From NCBI RefSeq assembly GCF_017976235.1, contig NZ_JACVHC010000007.1, positions 124,001-188,000 of the forward strand: a stretch of DNA of 64,000 nt, in the 5' to 3' direction. The stretch's first letter is position 1. The number at the start of each line of letters is the position of its first letter. This document shows positions 35,151-43,437 of this stretch, one piece after another. The translations under genes and the position numbers were made by a program. Source of the DNA: Pseudomonas anatoliensis. GTDB taxonomy: Bacteria; Pseudomonadota; Gammaproteobacteria; Pseudomonadales; Pseudomonadaceae. The notes below the pieces were generated by a model that worked only from the letters and a program-made list of their open reading frames with translations, made no database searches and was not told the DNA's origin.

Positions 35151-35867
35151 ATGCAAGCCATCAACAACCTCAACCTGAGCTCACTGCTCGACACCCTCGT
35201 CAGCCTCAGCGCAGCTTTCCTTCTCGGCGGGCTGATCGGCTTCGAGCGCCAATACCGGCAACGTACAGCCGGCCTGCGAACCAATGTGCTGGTGGCGGTC
35301 GGCGCGGCGATTTTTGTCGACATGGCCAACCGTCTCGCCGGGGCCGAAGGCGCGGTGCGTGTGGTTGCCTACGTGGTCTCCGGCATCGGTTTTCTCGGTG
35401 CCGGGGTGATCATGCGCGAAGAGGGCAACGTGCGCGGCCTCAACACTGCTGCCACCCTGTGGACCTCTGCTGCGGTCGGTGCCTGCGCCGGTGCCGACCT
35501 GCTGGCCGAAGCGGTGCTGGGCACGCTGTTCATCCTCGCCGCCAACACTTTGTTGCGGCCGATCGTCAATAACATCAACCGCCAGCCACTGGACGTGGTC
35601 TCGGCCGAAGTCACCAATATCGTCTACGTGATCGCCCGACGTTCACAGCAAAAAGCTGTGCTCGCCTTACTCGAAGCCGAGCTGGAACGCAGCAACTACC
35701 CGGCCAGCGACGTCGACGTGCACGCCTTTGGCGCCGATGAAGTCGAGATCGAAGCGACCCTGGCGACCACTTCGGTGGACGGCGATGAACTGGATGCACT
35801 GATCGCGCGGATCTCGACGTCGGCGCTGGTGGTGCAGGCATTCTGGAGTCCGAGTACCACTGAATGA
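35151..35867 (+). CDS. mgtC: MgtC/SapB family membrane protein
   Basis: A 238-residue inner-membrane protein of the MgtC family, linked to growth in low magnesium and to F1Fo-ATPase inhibition in other bacteria. Four or five membrane segments lie in the first 130 residues, with the family motifs GGLIGFERQYRQRTAGLRTNVLV and VVSGIGFLGAGVIMREEGNVRGLNTAATLW. The C-terminal about 90 residues form a soluble ACT-like domain. The ATG at 35151 has AAGGA upstream. A perfect 7-bp hairpin follows the stop (35875-35893). Confidence 0.93.
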   Translation: MQAINNLNLSSLLDTLVSLSAAFLLGGLIGFERQYRQRTAGLRTNVLVAVGAAIFVDMANRLAGAEGAVRVVAYVVSGIGFLGAGVIMREEGNVRGLNTAATLWTSAAVGACAGADLLAEAVLGTLFILAANTLLRPIVNNINRQPLDVVSAEVTNIVYVIARRSQQKAVLALLEAELERSNYPASDVDVHAFGADEVEIEATLATTSVDGDELDALIARISTSALVVQAFWSPSTTE

Positions 35868-35874
35868 CGTTACC

Positions 35875-35893
35875 AAAGGCATCCGCTGCCTTT
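35875..35893 (+). terminator. Possible terminator of mgtC
   Basis: AAAGGCA and TGCCTTT arms with loop TCCGC, 8 bases after the stop. The T-run is only the end of the stem, so this is a weak terminator. Confidence 0.4.
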
Positions 35894-36024
35894 GATCAAT
35901 CAAGTAAGCCACTCCGGGTCATTGCGGTGTGGCCTTCTTCTTGTTTGCCGCCAGAAAATCCCGCTCGTTTATCAGACTTGTCTTACATGTTTTACGGCGC
36001 CCATTGATTAGAGTGTTCCGCTGA

Positions 36025-36040
36025 TTGGAAACATCTCCTA
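36025..36040 (+). promoter_or_regulatory. Imperfect BvgA-like inverted heptads before the first pseudo-receiver
   Basis: TTGGAAACATCTCCTA resembles the inverted-heptad sites at 36443 and 37756 (TAGGA-N4-TCCTA) but has two extra central bases. It lies 15 bases before the gene. Confidence 0.4.
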
Positions 36041-36055
36041 CGGCCGCCGAAATCA

Positions 36056-36445
36056 ATGTCCTACAAACACTGGCGAATTCTCGTTGCTGAAGAGCAACTC
36101 ATCGCGCACAACCGAATCTGCAAGTCCCTCAATGAACTGGGATATCGCACGCTCACACCGGTGCGTTCGTTTCGTGAACTGCTGGGCGTGACCCATTACT
36201 CGTTCGAACCGTTCGAGCACTTTGATCTGCTGGTCATCAACGGTGAGCTGATCGCTGCCGCCGGGATTGATCCGGTGCGGTTTTTCCAGAGCAACTCGCA
36301 GATTCGTCACGGTGTGATTTATGACGCACGCCGTGGCCAGGCACAGGCAGAAACGATTTATGCCAACCAACGACGCCAGTTGACGCTGATCCGTACTGCG
36401 GATCGGCAAACCCTGGCTGCACTCCTCGAACAACTCGATATTTAG
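36056..36445 (+). CDS. Degenerate receiver-like protein, copy 1
   Basis: A 129-residue stand-alone protein with the outline of a response-regulator receiver: WRILVAEEQLIAHNRICKSLNELGY at the start, then FEHFDLLVINGEL, where Asn62 replaces the phosphorylated Asp, and no clear Thr/Lys switch residues. It is clearly paralogous to the protein at 37836-38258 (shared LGYR, PV.S..ELL, FEPF.FDLLVIN.EL, VRH..IY). With no output domain and no phosphate acceptor it could titrate or dock on the BvgS-like kinase or on the EAL protein. It belongs to the signalling cluster 36025-42249. I know of no named family member. Confidence 0.8.
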   Translation: MSYKHWRILVAEEQLIAHNRICKSLNELGYRTLTPVRSFRELLGVTHYSFEPFEHFDLLVINGELIAAAGIDPVRFFQSNSQIRHGVIYDARRGQAQAETIYANQRRQLTLIRTADRQTLAALLEQLDI

Positions 36446-36477
36446 GATATTTCCTATGGGATTTGGGACTTTTCCTA
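36443..36477 (+). promoter_or_regulatory. Two tandem BvgA-like sites before the EAL regulator gene
   Basis: TAGGATATTTCCTA (36443-36456) and TGGGACTTTTCCTA (36464-36477) both end in the heptad TTTCCTA, the core of the BvgA site, with an inverted partner heptad. Their spacing is 21 bases, two helical turns, as for neighbouring BvgA dimers. They lie 63-97 bases before the EAL gene start. Confidence 0.6.
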
Positions 36478-36539
36478 ACGAGTTCTACGCACAAACACAG
36501 GACACTTGTGTGAATTTCACCATCCGCGAGGCAATGATC

Positions 36540-37748
36540 ATGCCCCTTCAGCCGCTTCGAATTCTGGTGCTTGAAGATCACGCGTTCCAACGCTCCGTTG
36601 CGGTCAGCATCTTGCAAAGCCTGGGGTGTCGGCAGATATACGAAGCCAGCGATGGTGCGCAGGCACTTGCCCTGTTGGAGGACATCGGCTGCGTCGACAT
36701 TGCCTTGTGCGACTTGCAAATGGAGGGCATGGACGGCCTGCAGTTCTTGCAACGCGTCGGCGCGTCCGGGCAGGTCAAGTCGGTCATCATCAGCAGCTCG
36801 TTGTCGGTCGATCTGCGCCGGGCGGTACATCAAATGGTGACGCTGCTCGGTCTGGATCTGCTGGGCGATGTCGGCAAACCACTGCATACCCAGGTGTTGG
36901 CCGATCTGCTGGAAAAATATGTTGAGCGGCCGAGCCTTCGCGAAACAGCGTCGGCGGTTGTTACTCTGGCCAGTGAGGTGTCCGTGCGGCGGGCTTTGGC
37001 CGATGGGCAGTTGCATGCCTGGTATCAGCCAAAATTCGATCTGCGCAGCGGTGAAGTCTGCGGTGCAGAAGTGCTCTGCCGCTGGCTGCATCCAACCCGG
37101 GGCATTATTTCGCCCGCGCAGTTCATGCCAGTGCTGGAACGCTGTGGCCTGCTCGACGAGTTGTTGTTCTCTCAGCTCGATCAGGCTTTGGATATTCAGC
37201 GAAGCGCCCGGGAGCAGGGTTTCGTCCTGAATCTGGCGTTCAACCTGCAAGCCGTGCAGTTGGCCAGCGCTGGGCTGACCGCGACCCTCAAAGGCATTTT
37301 GGCGCGCCACGCTGCCCAAGGCTTGGGACTGACCTTTGAGCTGACCGAAAGCGGCTTGCTGGAAGCGCCGGCTACCAGCCTGGAAAGCCTGGTGCGGTTG
37401 CGGATGATGGGTTGTCGCTTGTCGATCGACGACTTCGGTGCCGGATTTTCCTCGCTGCAACGGCTATGTCAGTTGCCCTTTAACGAGATCAAGCTCGACG
37501 CTGATTTCATTCGTAACCTTGAACGTGAACCCCGTTGCCGCGCAGCGATCAGCAGCACTTTGGCGCTCGGCGAAACCCTCGGCATGACCGTGGTGATCGA
37601 GGGCATCGAGACCGATGCGCAACGCCGCGAACTGCTGGCACTGGGCTGCACGCAAGGACAGGGTTACTGGTACGCAAGACCGATGGCCGGAACCGATTTG
37701 CTGAACTGGCTGCAACGGCGCAGTTATCAGCAGATCTCGGGCGAATGA
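36540..37748 (+). CDS. RocR-like response regulator with EAL phosphodiesterase domain
   Basis: A 402-residue protein with an N-terminal receiver (about 1-125, acceptor Asp in IALCDLQMEGMDG) and a C-terminal EAL domain (about 145-390) that hydrolyses cyclic di-GMP. The signature reads EVLCRW (EVL instead of EAL, as I recall for RocR of P. aeruginosa), with the further catalytic motifs FELTESGLL, SIDDFGAGFSSL and LPFNEIKLDADFI intact, so it is probably active. The ATG at 36540 has GAGG at the right distance; an ATG two codons earlier is too close. Cluster context (BvgS-like kinase, NarL-type regulator) matches rocS1-rocA1-rocR, which controls cup fimbriae in P. aeruginosa. No cup genes are in the window. 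Confidence 0.9.
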   Translation: MPLQPLRILVLEDHAFQRSVAVSILQSLGCRQIYEASDGAQALALLEDIGCVDIALCDLQMEGMDGLQFLQRVGASGQVKSVIISSSLSVDLRRAVHQMVTLLGLDLLGDVGKPLHTQVLADLLEKYVERPSLRETASAVVTLASEVSVRRALADGQLHAWYQPKFDLRSGEVCGAEVLCRWLHPTRGIISPAQFMPVLERCGLLDELLFSQLDQALDIQRSAREQGFVLNLAFNLQAVQLASAGLTATLKGILARHAAQGLGLTFELTESGLLEAPATSLESLVRLRMMGCRLSIDDFGAGFSSLQRLCQLPFNEIKLDADFIRNLEREPRCRAAISSTLALGETLGMTVVIEGIETDAQRRELLALGCTQGQGYWYARPMAGTDLLNWLQRRSYQQISGE

Positions 37749-37755
37749 CGTTTTT

Positions 37756-37769
37756 TAGGAAAAGTCCTA
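37756..37769 (+). promoter_or_regulatory. BvgA-like inverted heptads before the second pseudo-receiver
   Basis: TAGGAAAAGTCCTA has the same TAGGA-N4-TCCTA plan as the site at 36443; the left arm is an exact inverted TTTCCTA. It lies 8 bases after the EAL gene and 66 bases before the next start. Confidence 0.55.
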
Positions 37770-37835
37770 CAGAACCTGCCGTTGAGGTTGCGTAGTCTTG
37801 CCGCACCCAGAAACCTGATCACCGGGAGATTGACC

Positions 37836-38258
37836 ATGATCAATAAAGCTCTGCGTATTCTTATCGCTGATCCGCAGCATTTTCACCGGATGAAAGTCGA
37901 GCGTCTGTTCAACAGCCTCGGCTACTACCGCGTTGCCCCGGTGCAGAGTATCGCCGAGCTGTTGACGCTGGTGGACTACGGCTGTGAACCGTTCGACGTG
38001 GTGGTCATCAACGCTGAACTGGCGATGGGGTCGCTGGATCTGCTGGGGTTTTTCCTCGACAACCCCCAGGTGCGTCATGCGCTGATCTACAACGAGCCCT
38101 CGGCGCCATTGCAGGTGAAGTCAGGTTTCGCGCAGGAGAACGTGCAGATCAGTCATGCGGCGTCGCCCGGCGAGCAGGCAATCAGGCACTTGATGGCGCT
38201 GGTCGATGCGGCCAAATGGAAACAGGATGGCGTTGAGCAGCGTCGGGCATATGCATAA
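37836..38258 (+). CDS. Degenerate receiver-like protein, copy 2
   Basis: A 140-residue paralogue of the protein at 36056-36445. It opens LRILIADPQHFHRMKVERLFNSLGYYRV and carries Asn59 in FDVVVINAEL where a receiver has its phosphorylated Asp; only one acidic pocket residue (Asp12) remains. A short polar tail follows. The ATG at 37836 is preceded by GGGAG. It has its own BvgA-like site and sits between the EAL regulator and the broken NarL-type regulator. Its function is unknown; a phosphorylation-independent partner of the cluster's kinase is an inference. Confidence 0.82.
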   Translation: MINKALRILIADPQHFHRMKVERLFNSLGYYRVAPVQSIAELLTLVDYGCEPFDVVVINAELAMGSLDLLGFFLDNPQVRHALIYNEPSAPLQVKSGFAQENVQISHAASPGEQAIRHLMALVDAAKWKQDGVEQRRAYA

Positions 38259-38275
38259 AAACACCCTCACCACAA

Positions 38276-38291
38276 CTGTCAGATCTGACAG
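38276..38291. promoter_or_regulatory. Perfect 16-base palindrome upstream of the broken regulator gene
   Basis: CTGTCAGATCTGACAG is a perfect palindrome 102 bases before the regulator start and 17 bases after the previous stop. It has no loop and no T-run, so it is more likely a protein site than a terminator. The binding factor is unknown and it does not match the TTTCCTA heptads. Confidence 0.45.
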
Positions 38292-38393
38292 GTGATTTCC
38301 ATTCCATTGCGTGTAACAGTCGCTGCGCAGCCATTGAGTCTGGATCAGCCGATCCCGGTGGTCTTATTGCCAGATTTTGTAGCGGGAGTGGAA

Positions 38394-39020
38394 ATGAAGT
38401 CAGCGCTGATCGTCGACGATCACCCGGTGGTGCGCGCCGCCATCCGAATCGTGCTGCAAACCGAAGGTTTCAAGGAGATTCACGAGGCGTCCAGTGGCAA
38501 CGAGGTGGTGCAACTGATCCGCGAACACCGGCCCCGACTGGTCGTGCTTGACTTGCATCTGCCAGCACTCGACGGGCTGGACGTACTGGCCCGAATCAAG
38601 GCCAACGATCTTGCGTGCCGAGTTCTGGTGTTCAGTTCCCACGATCCCTTGTTTTACTAGGAACGTTGCCTGCGCGCCGGGGCGATGGCTTACGTAACTA
38701 AAACCAACCAATTGCAACAGTTGCACAAAGCGATACAGGCAGTGATGTCGGGCTACACCTATTTTTCCGCGATGCCCGACAACGTCAGCGTGTTGAATGC
38801 AGTGCAAGCCACGGAAAAACAGATGATCGATCAGCTCTCTGATCGAGAATTGAGCATTTTCGTGCAACTGGCGCAGGGCAAGGCCAACAAGACGATTGCC
38901 GAGGACATGCACCTCAGTCACAAAACTGTCAGTACCTACAAAACCCGACTGATGAAGAAGCTCGGCATGGGTACAGCGGTGCACTTGCGCGATTTCGCCA
39001 AGCGCAATCATTTGATCTGA
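38394..39020 (+). pseudogene. NarL/LuxR-type response regulator split by an amber codon (RocA/BvgA-like)
   Basis: The frame from 38394 gives a complete two-domain regulator if one in-frame TAG (38658-38660) is read through. The receiver part is MKSALIVDDHPVVRAAIRIVL with acceptor Asp in LVVLDLHLPALDG, ending ...FSSHDPLFY. After the stop the same frame continues ERCLRAGAMAYVTK (switch Lys) and a LuxR helix-turn-helix, LSDRELSIFVQLAQGKANKTIAEDMHLSHKTVSTYKTRLMKKL. A single C to T change (CAG to TAG) explains it, and the rest is undamaged. A restart at the in-frame ATG at 38685 could make a free DNA-binding domain without a receiver. It may be a recent mutation, a sequencing error or suppressed in the cell. 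It pairs with the downstream kinase. Confidence 0.85.
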
Positions 39021-39030
39021 GTAGCCGGAC

Positions 39031-42000
39031 ATGAGCCAGGGAGGGCGTATCTGTTGGCTGTGGCTAAGCCTTGTAACCTCTTGCTGGGCGAGTGAAACGC
39101 CGCAGGTTCTTGAGGTGCTGACCCGGTCCGGCCTGGACCATGTCCAGGTTCGTCTGGACGAACATGACCGCCAATGGCTGCGTCAGCATCCGGTGTTGCG
39201 CATGGGCATTTCCGGTCGCGATTACCCACCGTTCGAGATCACCCGCAATCAGCATGAACTGGAAGGGCTCACGGCCGATTACGCCGACCTGCTGGCGCAA
39301 CTGCTTGGCCTGAGAATCGAAGTCCAGCGTTTTGCCAACCGGGATGCGGTGATGGTGGCACTCAAACGTGGCGATCTCGATGTGCTGGGGACATCCAACA
39401 GCTTTGAGATCGCAGATCCTGCGATCGTTCTATCCCGACCCTATGCCGAAGATCAGCCAATGCTGGTTACCCGGCTCGAAGAGTCCATGCCGTTGGATCT
39501 CGCCGGCAAGCGTATCGCCATGGTCGAGGACTACATGCCGCTGGCGACGGTGCAGATGTTCTACCCCGAAGCGAGCGTGCAACTTTACTCCGCGGCAATG
39601 GATGCACTGGGAGCAGTGGCGTTTGGTGCAGATGATGTTTATCTGGGCGACTTCATCAGTGCCAGCTACTTGATCAACACCAATTATCGCAATGACCTGC
39701 GATTGGCCGGGCCCGCGGGGCTTGATGCCAATCCATTCGGCTTTGCGCTGATGCGCAGCGATGTGCGCCTCAAACGTCTCGTCGACAAGGCGTTGGCGGC
39801 GATTCCCATGGAGCACCGGCAGCGTATCGAACAGCGCTGGAGTGTCGGTCTTGCCGAGATGGCTGAACAAACACGGGTGCAGCTCAGTGCCGCAGAACAG
39901 CAGTGGCTGGATCAACATCCGGTGGTGCGGGTCGGCGGCATCGAAGATTTCGCCCCGCTGAGTTTTTTCGACGCGGATGGCCGTTTCAGTGGGCTTGCGG
40001 CGCAACTACTCAGCCTGATCAGTCAACGCAGCGGCCTGAATTTCCAGATCGTGCGAGGGTTGTCGCTGGATCGCCAGATCGAGCAGATGAAGGCTGGTGA
40101 GCTTGATGTGTTGCCCGTGGTGACGCCCAGCAGTGAGCGTGAAAACGAACTGCAATTCACTCGGGCCTATCTGAACAATCCGTTCGTGCTGGTCAGTGCG
40201 ACAACGGCGGCGAGCCCGCGCAATCTTGATGACCTGATGGATAAACGGCTGGCGATTTATCGCGGCCACCCGTTGCGCGGTTATTTGCAGGAGCGCGTAT
40301 CGGCATTACGTTTTGTCGAAGTCAAAAGCCCCGCCGAAGGCATGGCGTTGATCGCCAGGGGGCAGGCAGACGCCACCGTGAGTTCCTTGCTGGTGGCTCG
40401 ATTTCTGATCGCCCGTCATCATCGCGAGCGTCTGCGTATTGCCAGCACCATTGGCGATCAACCAGCCCGAATTGCCTTGGCCACCGCACCGCAGTCTTCC
40501 ATGTTGCATTCGATCCTGAACAAGGCGTTGCTGAGCATCGCTCCGCAACAGATGGACGAACTGATTGCCCGCTGGGGCCATGATGTGGTGGTGGAAGAGA
40601 GCTATTGGCTGCGTCATCGCCGCGAGATACTGCTGGGTTTTGCGGGGGCGGCAAGCCTGCTGTTGGCGGCGCTGATCTGGATCGGTTTTCAGCGCAGGCA
40701 GATCCGTCAGCGTCAGCAGTGGTTACAACAATTGCAGCAAGCCAAAGACGCAGCGGACGACGCCAATCGGGCCAAAACCACGTTTCTGGCGACCATGAGC
40801 CATGAAATTCGCACGCCGATGAATGCACTGATCGGGATGCTTGAGTTGGCGCTCAAACGCGCCGATGAGGGCGTGACGGATCGCCTGGCCATTCAGGTGG
40901 CATCCAATGCCGGGCAACAGTTATTGGCACTGATCGGCGATATCCTCGACATCGCGCGCATTGAAACCGGGCATTTGTCCCTGGCCCCCGAGCGGGCCAA
41001 CCTGCGGGAGCTGGTGGTGTCAGTGTGCCGGGTGTTTGAGGGGCTGGCGCGACAGAAGCGCTTGCTGTGGCATGTCGAGCTCGGTGCGCACAGCGATGTC
41101 GATGTATTGATTGACCCGACGCGCTTCAAACAAGTGTTGTCGAATTTGCTCAGCAACGCGATCAAGTTCACTGAGGAGGGCGAGGTCAGCTTGTGGCTGA
41201 CGGTGACGGCGGTATCGGCCGAGCGACTGACCGTGAAAGTGCTCATCGAAGACAGCGGGATCGGCATCAGTACGCAGGACCGGCAACGGTTGTTCAGCCC
41301 TTTCGTACAGGCGAGCAATAACACTCAATCGGCGCGCGGTGGTTCCGGATTGGGCTTGGTGATCAGCCGCAGCCTCTGCGAAATGATGGGCGGCTCGTTG
41401 CACCTCGACAGCGAGCCGGGGCGCGGTACACAAGTGCAAGTCAACCTCGAACTGCCACTGCTGGCCGCCATCGCGCATGCCCCGGCATCACCGTTTACGC
41501 AGGATATGCCAGTGTGCTCACTGAGCGTTCTGGTGGTGGACGATCATCCGGTGAACCGTTTGTTGCTGTGCTGGCAGTTGAGTGAACTGGGCCACCGGAC
41601 GATTGCTGCTGAAGACGGCCATGAAGGACTGGAACGTTGGCTGGCACAGCCATTCGACGTGGTCATCACCGACTGCAACATGCCGCGGCGCAACGGCTAT
41701 GAACTGGCGCGGGCCATCCGTGACGAAGAAGCCGCTAGCGACCGCGCGCCCTCTCTCTTGATCGGATTTACCGCCAATGCTCAGGTCGAGGAGAAGGTTC
41801 GTTGCATTGATGCCGGCATGGACGAGTGCCTGTTCAAACCGATTCGCTTGCACGACCTGCAGCAGGCGTTGACGGGTGCCAGCCAGTGCGACAGTGGTGT
41901 CGAACCGGTCGAGGGCACGACCCTGACAGAAATCGACCTGAGCGCGCTGGAGCAGATGGCCGGCAATGATCATTCGATGATTGATCGCCTGCGTGCAGAA

Positions 42001-42249
42001 GTTTTGCGCAGCCTGCACCACGACCTGCAACGCCTCGACGATCTGAACCACGAGCATGACAGTGACGGGTTGCGCGAACTGGCCCATCACATCAAGGGCG
42101 GCGCGCAGATGGTGGGGGCGGCGCGTGTGGTGTCGGCGTGCGCGGGTGTTGAACAGGCATGTATCGAGGCTGAAGCCGTTGCCGTGGTCAAGGCGATCCA
42201 TACGCTGCGCGAGGCCATGAACAGCCTGGCGCAGCGTCTTCAGGGCTGA
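39031..42249 (+). CDS. BvgS/RocS-like hybrid sensor histidine kinase
   Basis: A 1072-residue unorthodox kinase. It has a signal peptide (1-20), two periplasmic solute-binding (SBP_bac_3, Venus flytrap) domains at about 45-275 and 285-520, a membrane segment at about 533-553, and a helical linker with no obvious PAS domain. The dimerisation domain follows with His591 (SHEIRTPMN), then the ATPase (NLLSNAIKF, DSGIGIS, GGSGLGLVIS), a receiver with Asp881 (DCNMP) and an Hpt domain with His1019 (HHIKGG). This is the BvgS, EvgS and RocS1 plan. The relay should end on the NarL-type regulator just upstream, which here carries an amber codon, and perhaps on the EAL regulator. It starts 10 bases after the regulator frame, so the two are co-transcribed. 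It is convergent with dkgB, 17 bases away. The ligand is unknown. Confidence 0.94.
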   Translation: MSQGGRICWLWLSLVTSCWASETPQVLEVLTRSGLDHVQVRLDEHDRQWLRQHPVLRMGISGRDYPPFEITRNQHELEGLTADYADLLAQLLGLRIEVQRFANRDAVMVALKRGDLDVLGTSNSFEIADPAIVLSRPYAEDQPMLVTRLEESMPLDLAGKRIAMVEDYMPLATVQMFYPEASVQLYSAAMDALGAVAFGADDVYLGDFISASYLINTNYRNDLRLAGPAGLDANPFGFALMRSDVRLKRLVDKALAAIPMEHRQRIEQRWSVGLAEMAEQTRVQLSAAEQQWLDQHPVVRVGGIEDFAPLSFFDADGRFSGLAAQLLSLISQRSGLNFQIVRGLSLDRQIEQMKAGELDVLPVVTPSSERENELQFTRAYLNNPFVLVSATTAASPRNLDDLMDKRLAIYRGHPLRGYLQERVSALRFVEVKSPAEGMALIARGQADATVSSLLVARFLIARHHRERLRIASTIGDQPARIALATAPQSSMLHSILNKALLSIAPQQMDELIARWGHDVVVEESYWLRHRREILLGFAGAASLLLAALIWIGFQRRQIRQRQQWLQQLQQAKDAADDANRAKTTFLATMSHEIRTPMNALIGMLELALKRADEGVTDRLAIQVASNAGQQLLALIGDILDIARIETGHLSLAPERANLRELVVSVCRVFEGLARQKRLLWHVELGAHSDVDVLIDPTRFKQVLSNLLSNAIKFTEEGEVSLWLTVTAVSAERLTVKVLIEDSGIGISTQDRQRLFSPFVQASNNTQSARGGSGLGLVISRSLCEMMGGSLHLDSEPGRGTQVQVNLELPLLAAIAHAPASPFTQDMPVCSLSVLVVDDHPVNRLLLCWQLSELGHRTIAAEDGHEGLERWLAQPFDVVITDCNMPRRNGYELARAIRDEEAASDRAPSLLIGFTANAQVEEKVRCIDAGMDECLFKPIRLHDLQQALTGASQCDSGVEPVEGTTLTEIDLSALEQMAGNDHSMIDRLRAEVLRSLHHDLQRLDDLNHEHDSDGLRELAHHIKGGAQMVGAARVVSACAGVEQACIEAEAVAVVKAIHTLREAMNSLAQRLQG

Positions 42250-42266
42250 GCATTCAATCGCGCTGA

Positions 42267-43070
42267 TTAATCCCAGGCAGGCGCAATGCCTTTGGGGCTG
42301 GTAAGGCGATGGCCGCGATCCAGCGTGGCGATTTGCGCCATCTCGGCATCGCTCAGCGTCAGGGCCGTGGCGCCGAGATTGCTTTGCAGGTTGGCGCGTT
42401 TGGTCGATGACGGAATCACCGCGTAACCCGACTGCATGGCCCAGGCCAGAGTGACTTGCGCCGGGGTGACGTGCAGGCGTTCGGCGATCTGCTGGATCAG
42501 AGGATCTTTCAGCACTTCGCCATAGGCGAGGGTCATGTATGAGGTGATGTGGATGCCCTGACTCCGGGCGAACTCGGCTACTTTGCGGTTTTGCAGATAC
42601 GGATGCAGCTCGATCTGATTGGTCGCGATGTTGTCGGCGCCTACGGCAGCAATGGCCTGTTTCATCAGGTCGATGGTGAAGTTGGAAATACCGATCTGCC
42701 GGGTCAGGCCCAAACGCTTGGCTTCCAGCAGGGTCGTCATGAACTCTTCGACGGGCACTCGATCGTCCGGCGATGGCCAGTGGATCAACGTCAGGTCGAG
42801 GTAGTCGGTCTGCAGTTTTTGCAGGCTCTCTTTGAGGCTGTCAATCAGGCGCTCTTTGGCGAAGTTGGCAACCCAGATCTTGCTGGTGATAAACAGCTCT
42901 TCACGTGGGATGCCGCTAGCGGCGATGGCCTGGCCGACGTCGGCTTCGTTCTCGTAGATCTGTGCGGTGTCGATGACCCGATAGCCGAGCTCGAGGGCGG
43001 TGCTCACCGAATCGATGACCACCTGGCCTTGCAGGCGAAACGTACCAAGACCGAAAGCGGGAACAGACAT
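42267..43070 (-). CDS. dkgB: Aldo-keto reductase, 2,5-diketo-D-gluconate reductase B type
   Basis: A 267-residue NADPH-dependent aldo-keto reductase, cytoplasmic, reducing small aldehydes and ketones such as 2,5-diketo-gluconate or methylglyoxal. Catalytic tetrad residues lie in GYRVIDTAQIYENE (Asp and Tyr), ELFITSKIW (Lys) and LTLIHWP (His); the cofactor site is VIPSSTKRANLQSN near the C-terminus. The start at 43070 (MSVPAFGLGTFRLQ) has GGAG in front and gives exactly the E. coli DkgB length; a longer frame adds 33 unrelated residues. It is a single-gene unit. Confidence 0.9.
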   Translation of the reverse strand: MSVPAFGLGTFRLQGQVVIDSVSTALELGYRVIDTAQIYENEADVGQAIAASGIPREELFITSKIWVANFAKERLIDSLKESLQKLQTDYLDLTLIHWPSPDDRVPVEEFMTTLLEAKRLGLTRQIGISNFTIDLMKQAIAAVGADNIATNQIELHPYLQNRKVAEFARSQGIHITSYMTLAYGEVLKDPLIQQIAERLHVTPAQVTLAWAMQSGYAVIPSSTKRANLQSNLGATALTLSDAEMAQIATLDRGHRLTSPKGIAPAWD

Positions 43071-43437
43071 GAAGACTCCAGAGGTTGCAGTGGGAATGGG
43101 GGGAGTATCCGCGTCTGCGGCCATGGGAAAAACCGTTGGCGGGGCAAAGCACTGTTGATCAGAAGTCATGAATCAATTCCGAGACCTGTGATGTCTGGCC
43201 AGGCCTCTTCGCGAGCAAGCTCGCTCCCACAGGGAATTGTGTTGGTGCTGAATTCTATTTACACCCCCGAAACCTGTGGGAGCTGGCTTGCCAGCGATCG
43301 CCGCGACTCGGTCTTGTGGCTGTCGAAGTTCACTGTCCTCCAGATAGAACGCTGAAGCTGATTTTTGCCGTCTAGTGCAATCATCGTCATGCAATTAAGC
43401 TCAATCCATTGCGTTATTCACACCTTTGGAGCCAATC
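43071..43437. other. Gap between dkgB and pirin gene with REP elements
   Basis: This 367-base divergent gap holds two REP units (43201-43307) and the promoters of both flanking genes, which I could not place with confidence. Confidence 0.6.
43201..43307. repeat. Mixed REP pair
   Basis: TTCGCGAGCAAGCTCGCTCC on the left faces GTGGGAGCTGGCTTGCCAGC on the right. The two halves belong to different sibling types, so they pair only in part. Confidence 0.75.

Noticed and set aside
35039..35572. A 177-codon plus-strand frame overlapping mgtC
   Set aside because: It reads through the REP hairpin and then an alternative frame of mgtC; it has no start signal and low-complexity Arg-rich sequence.
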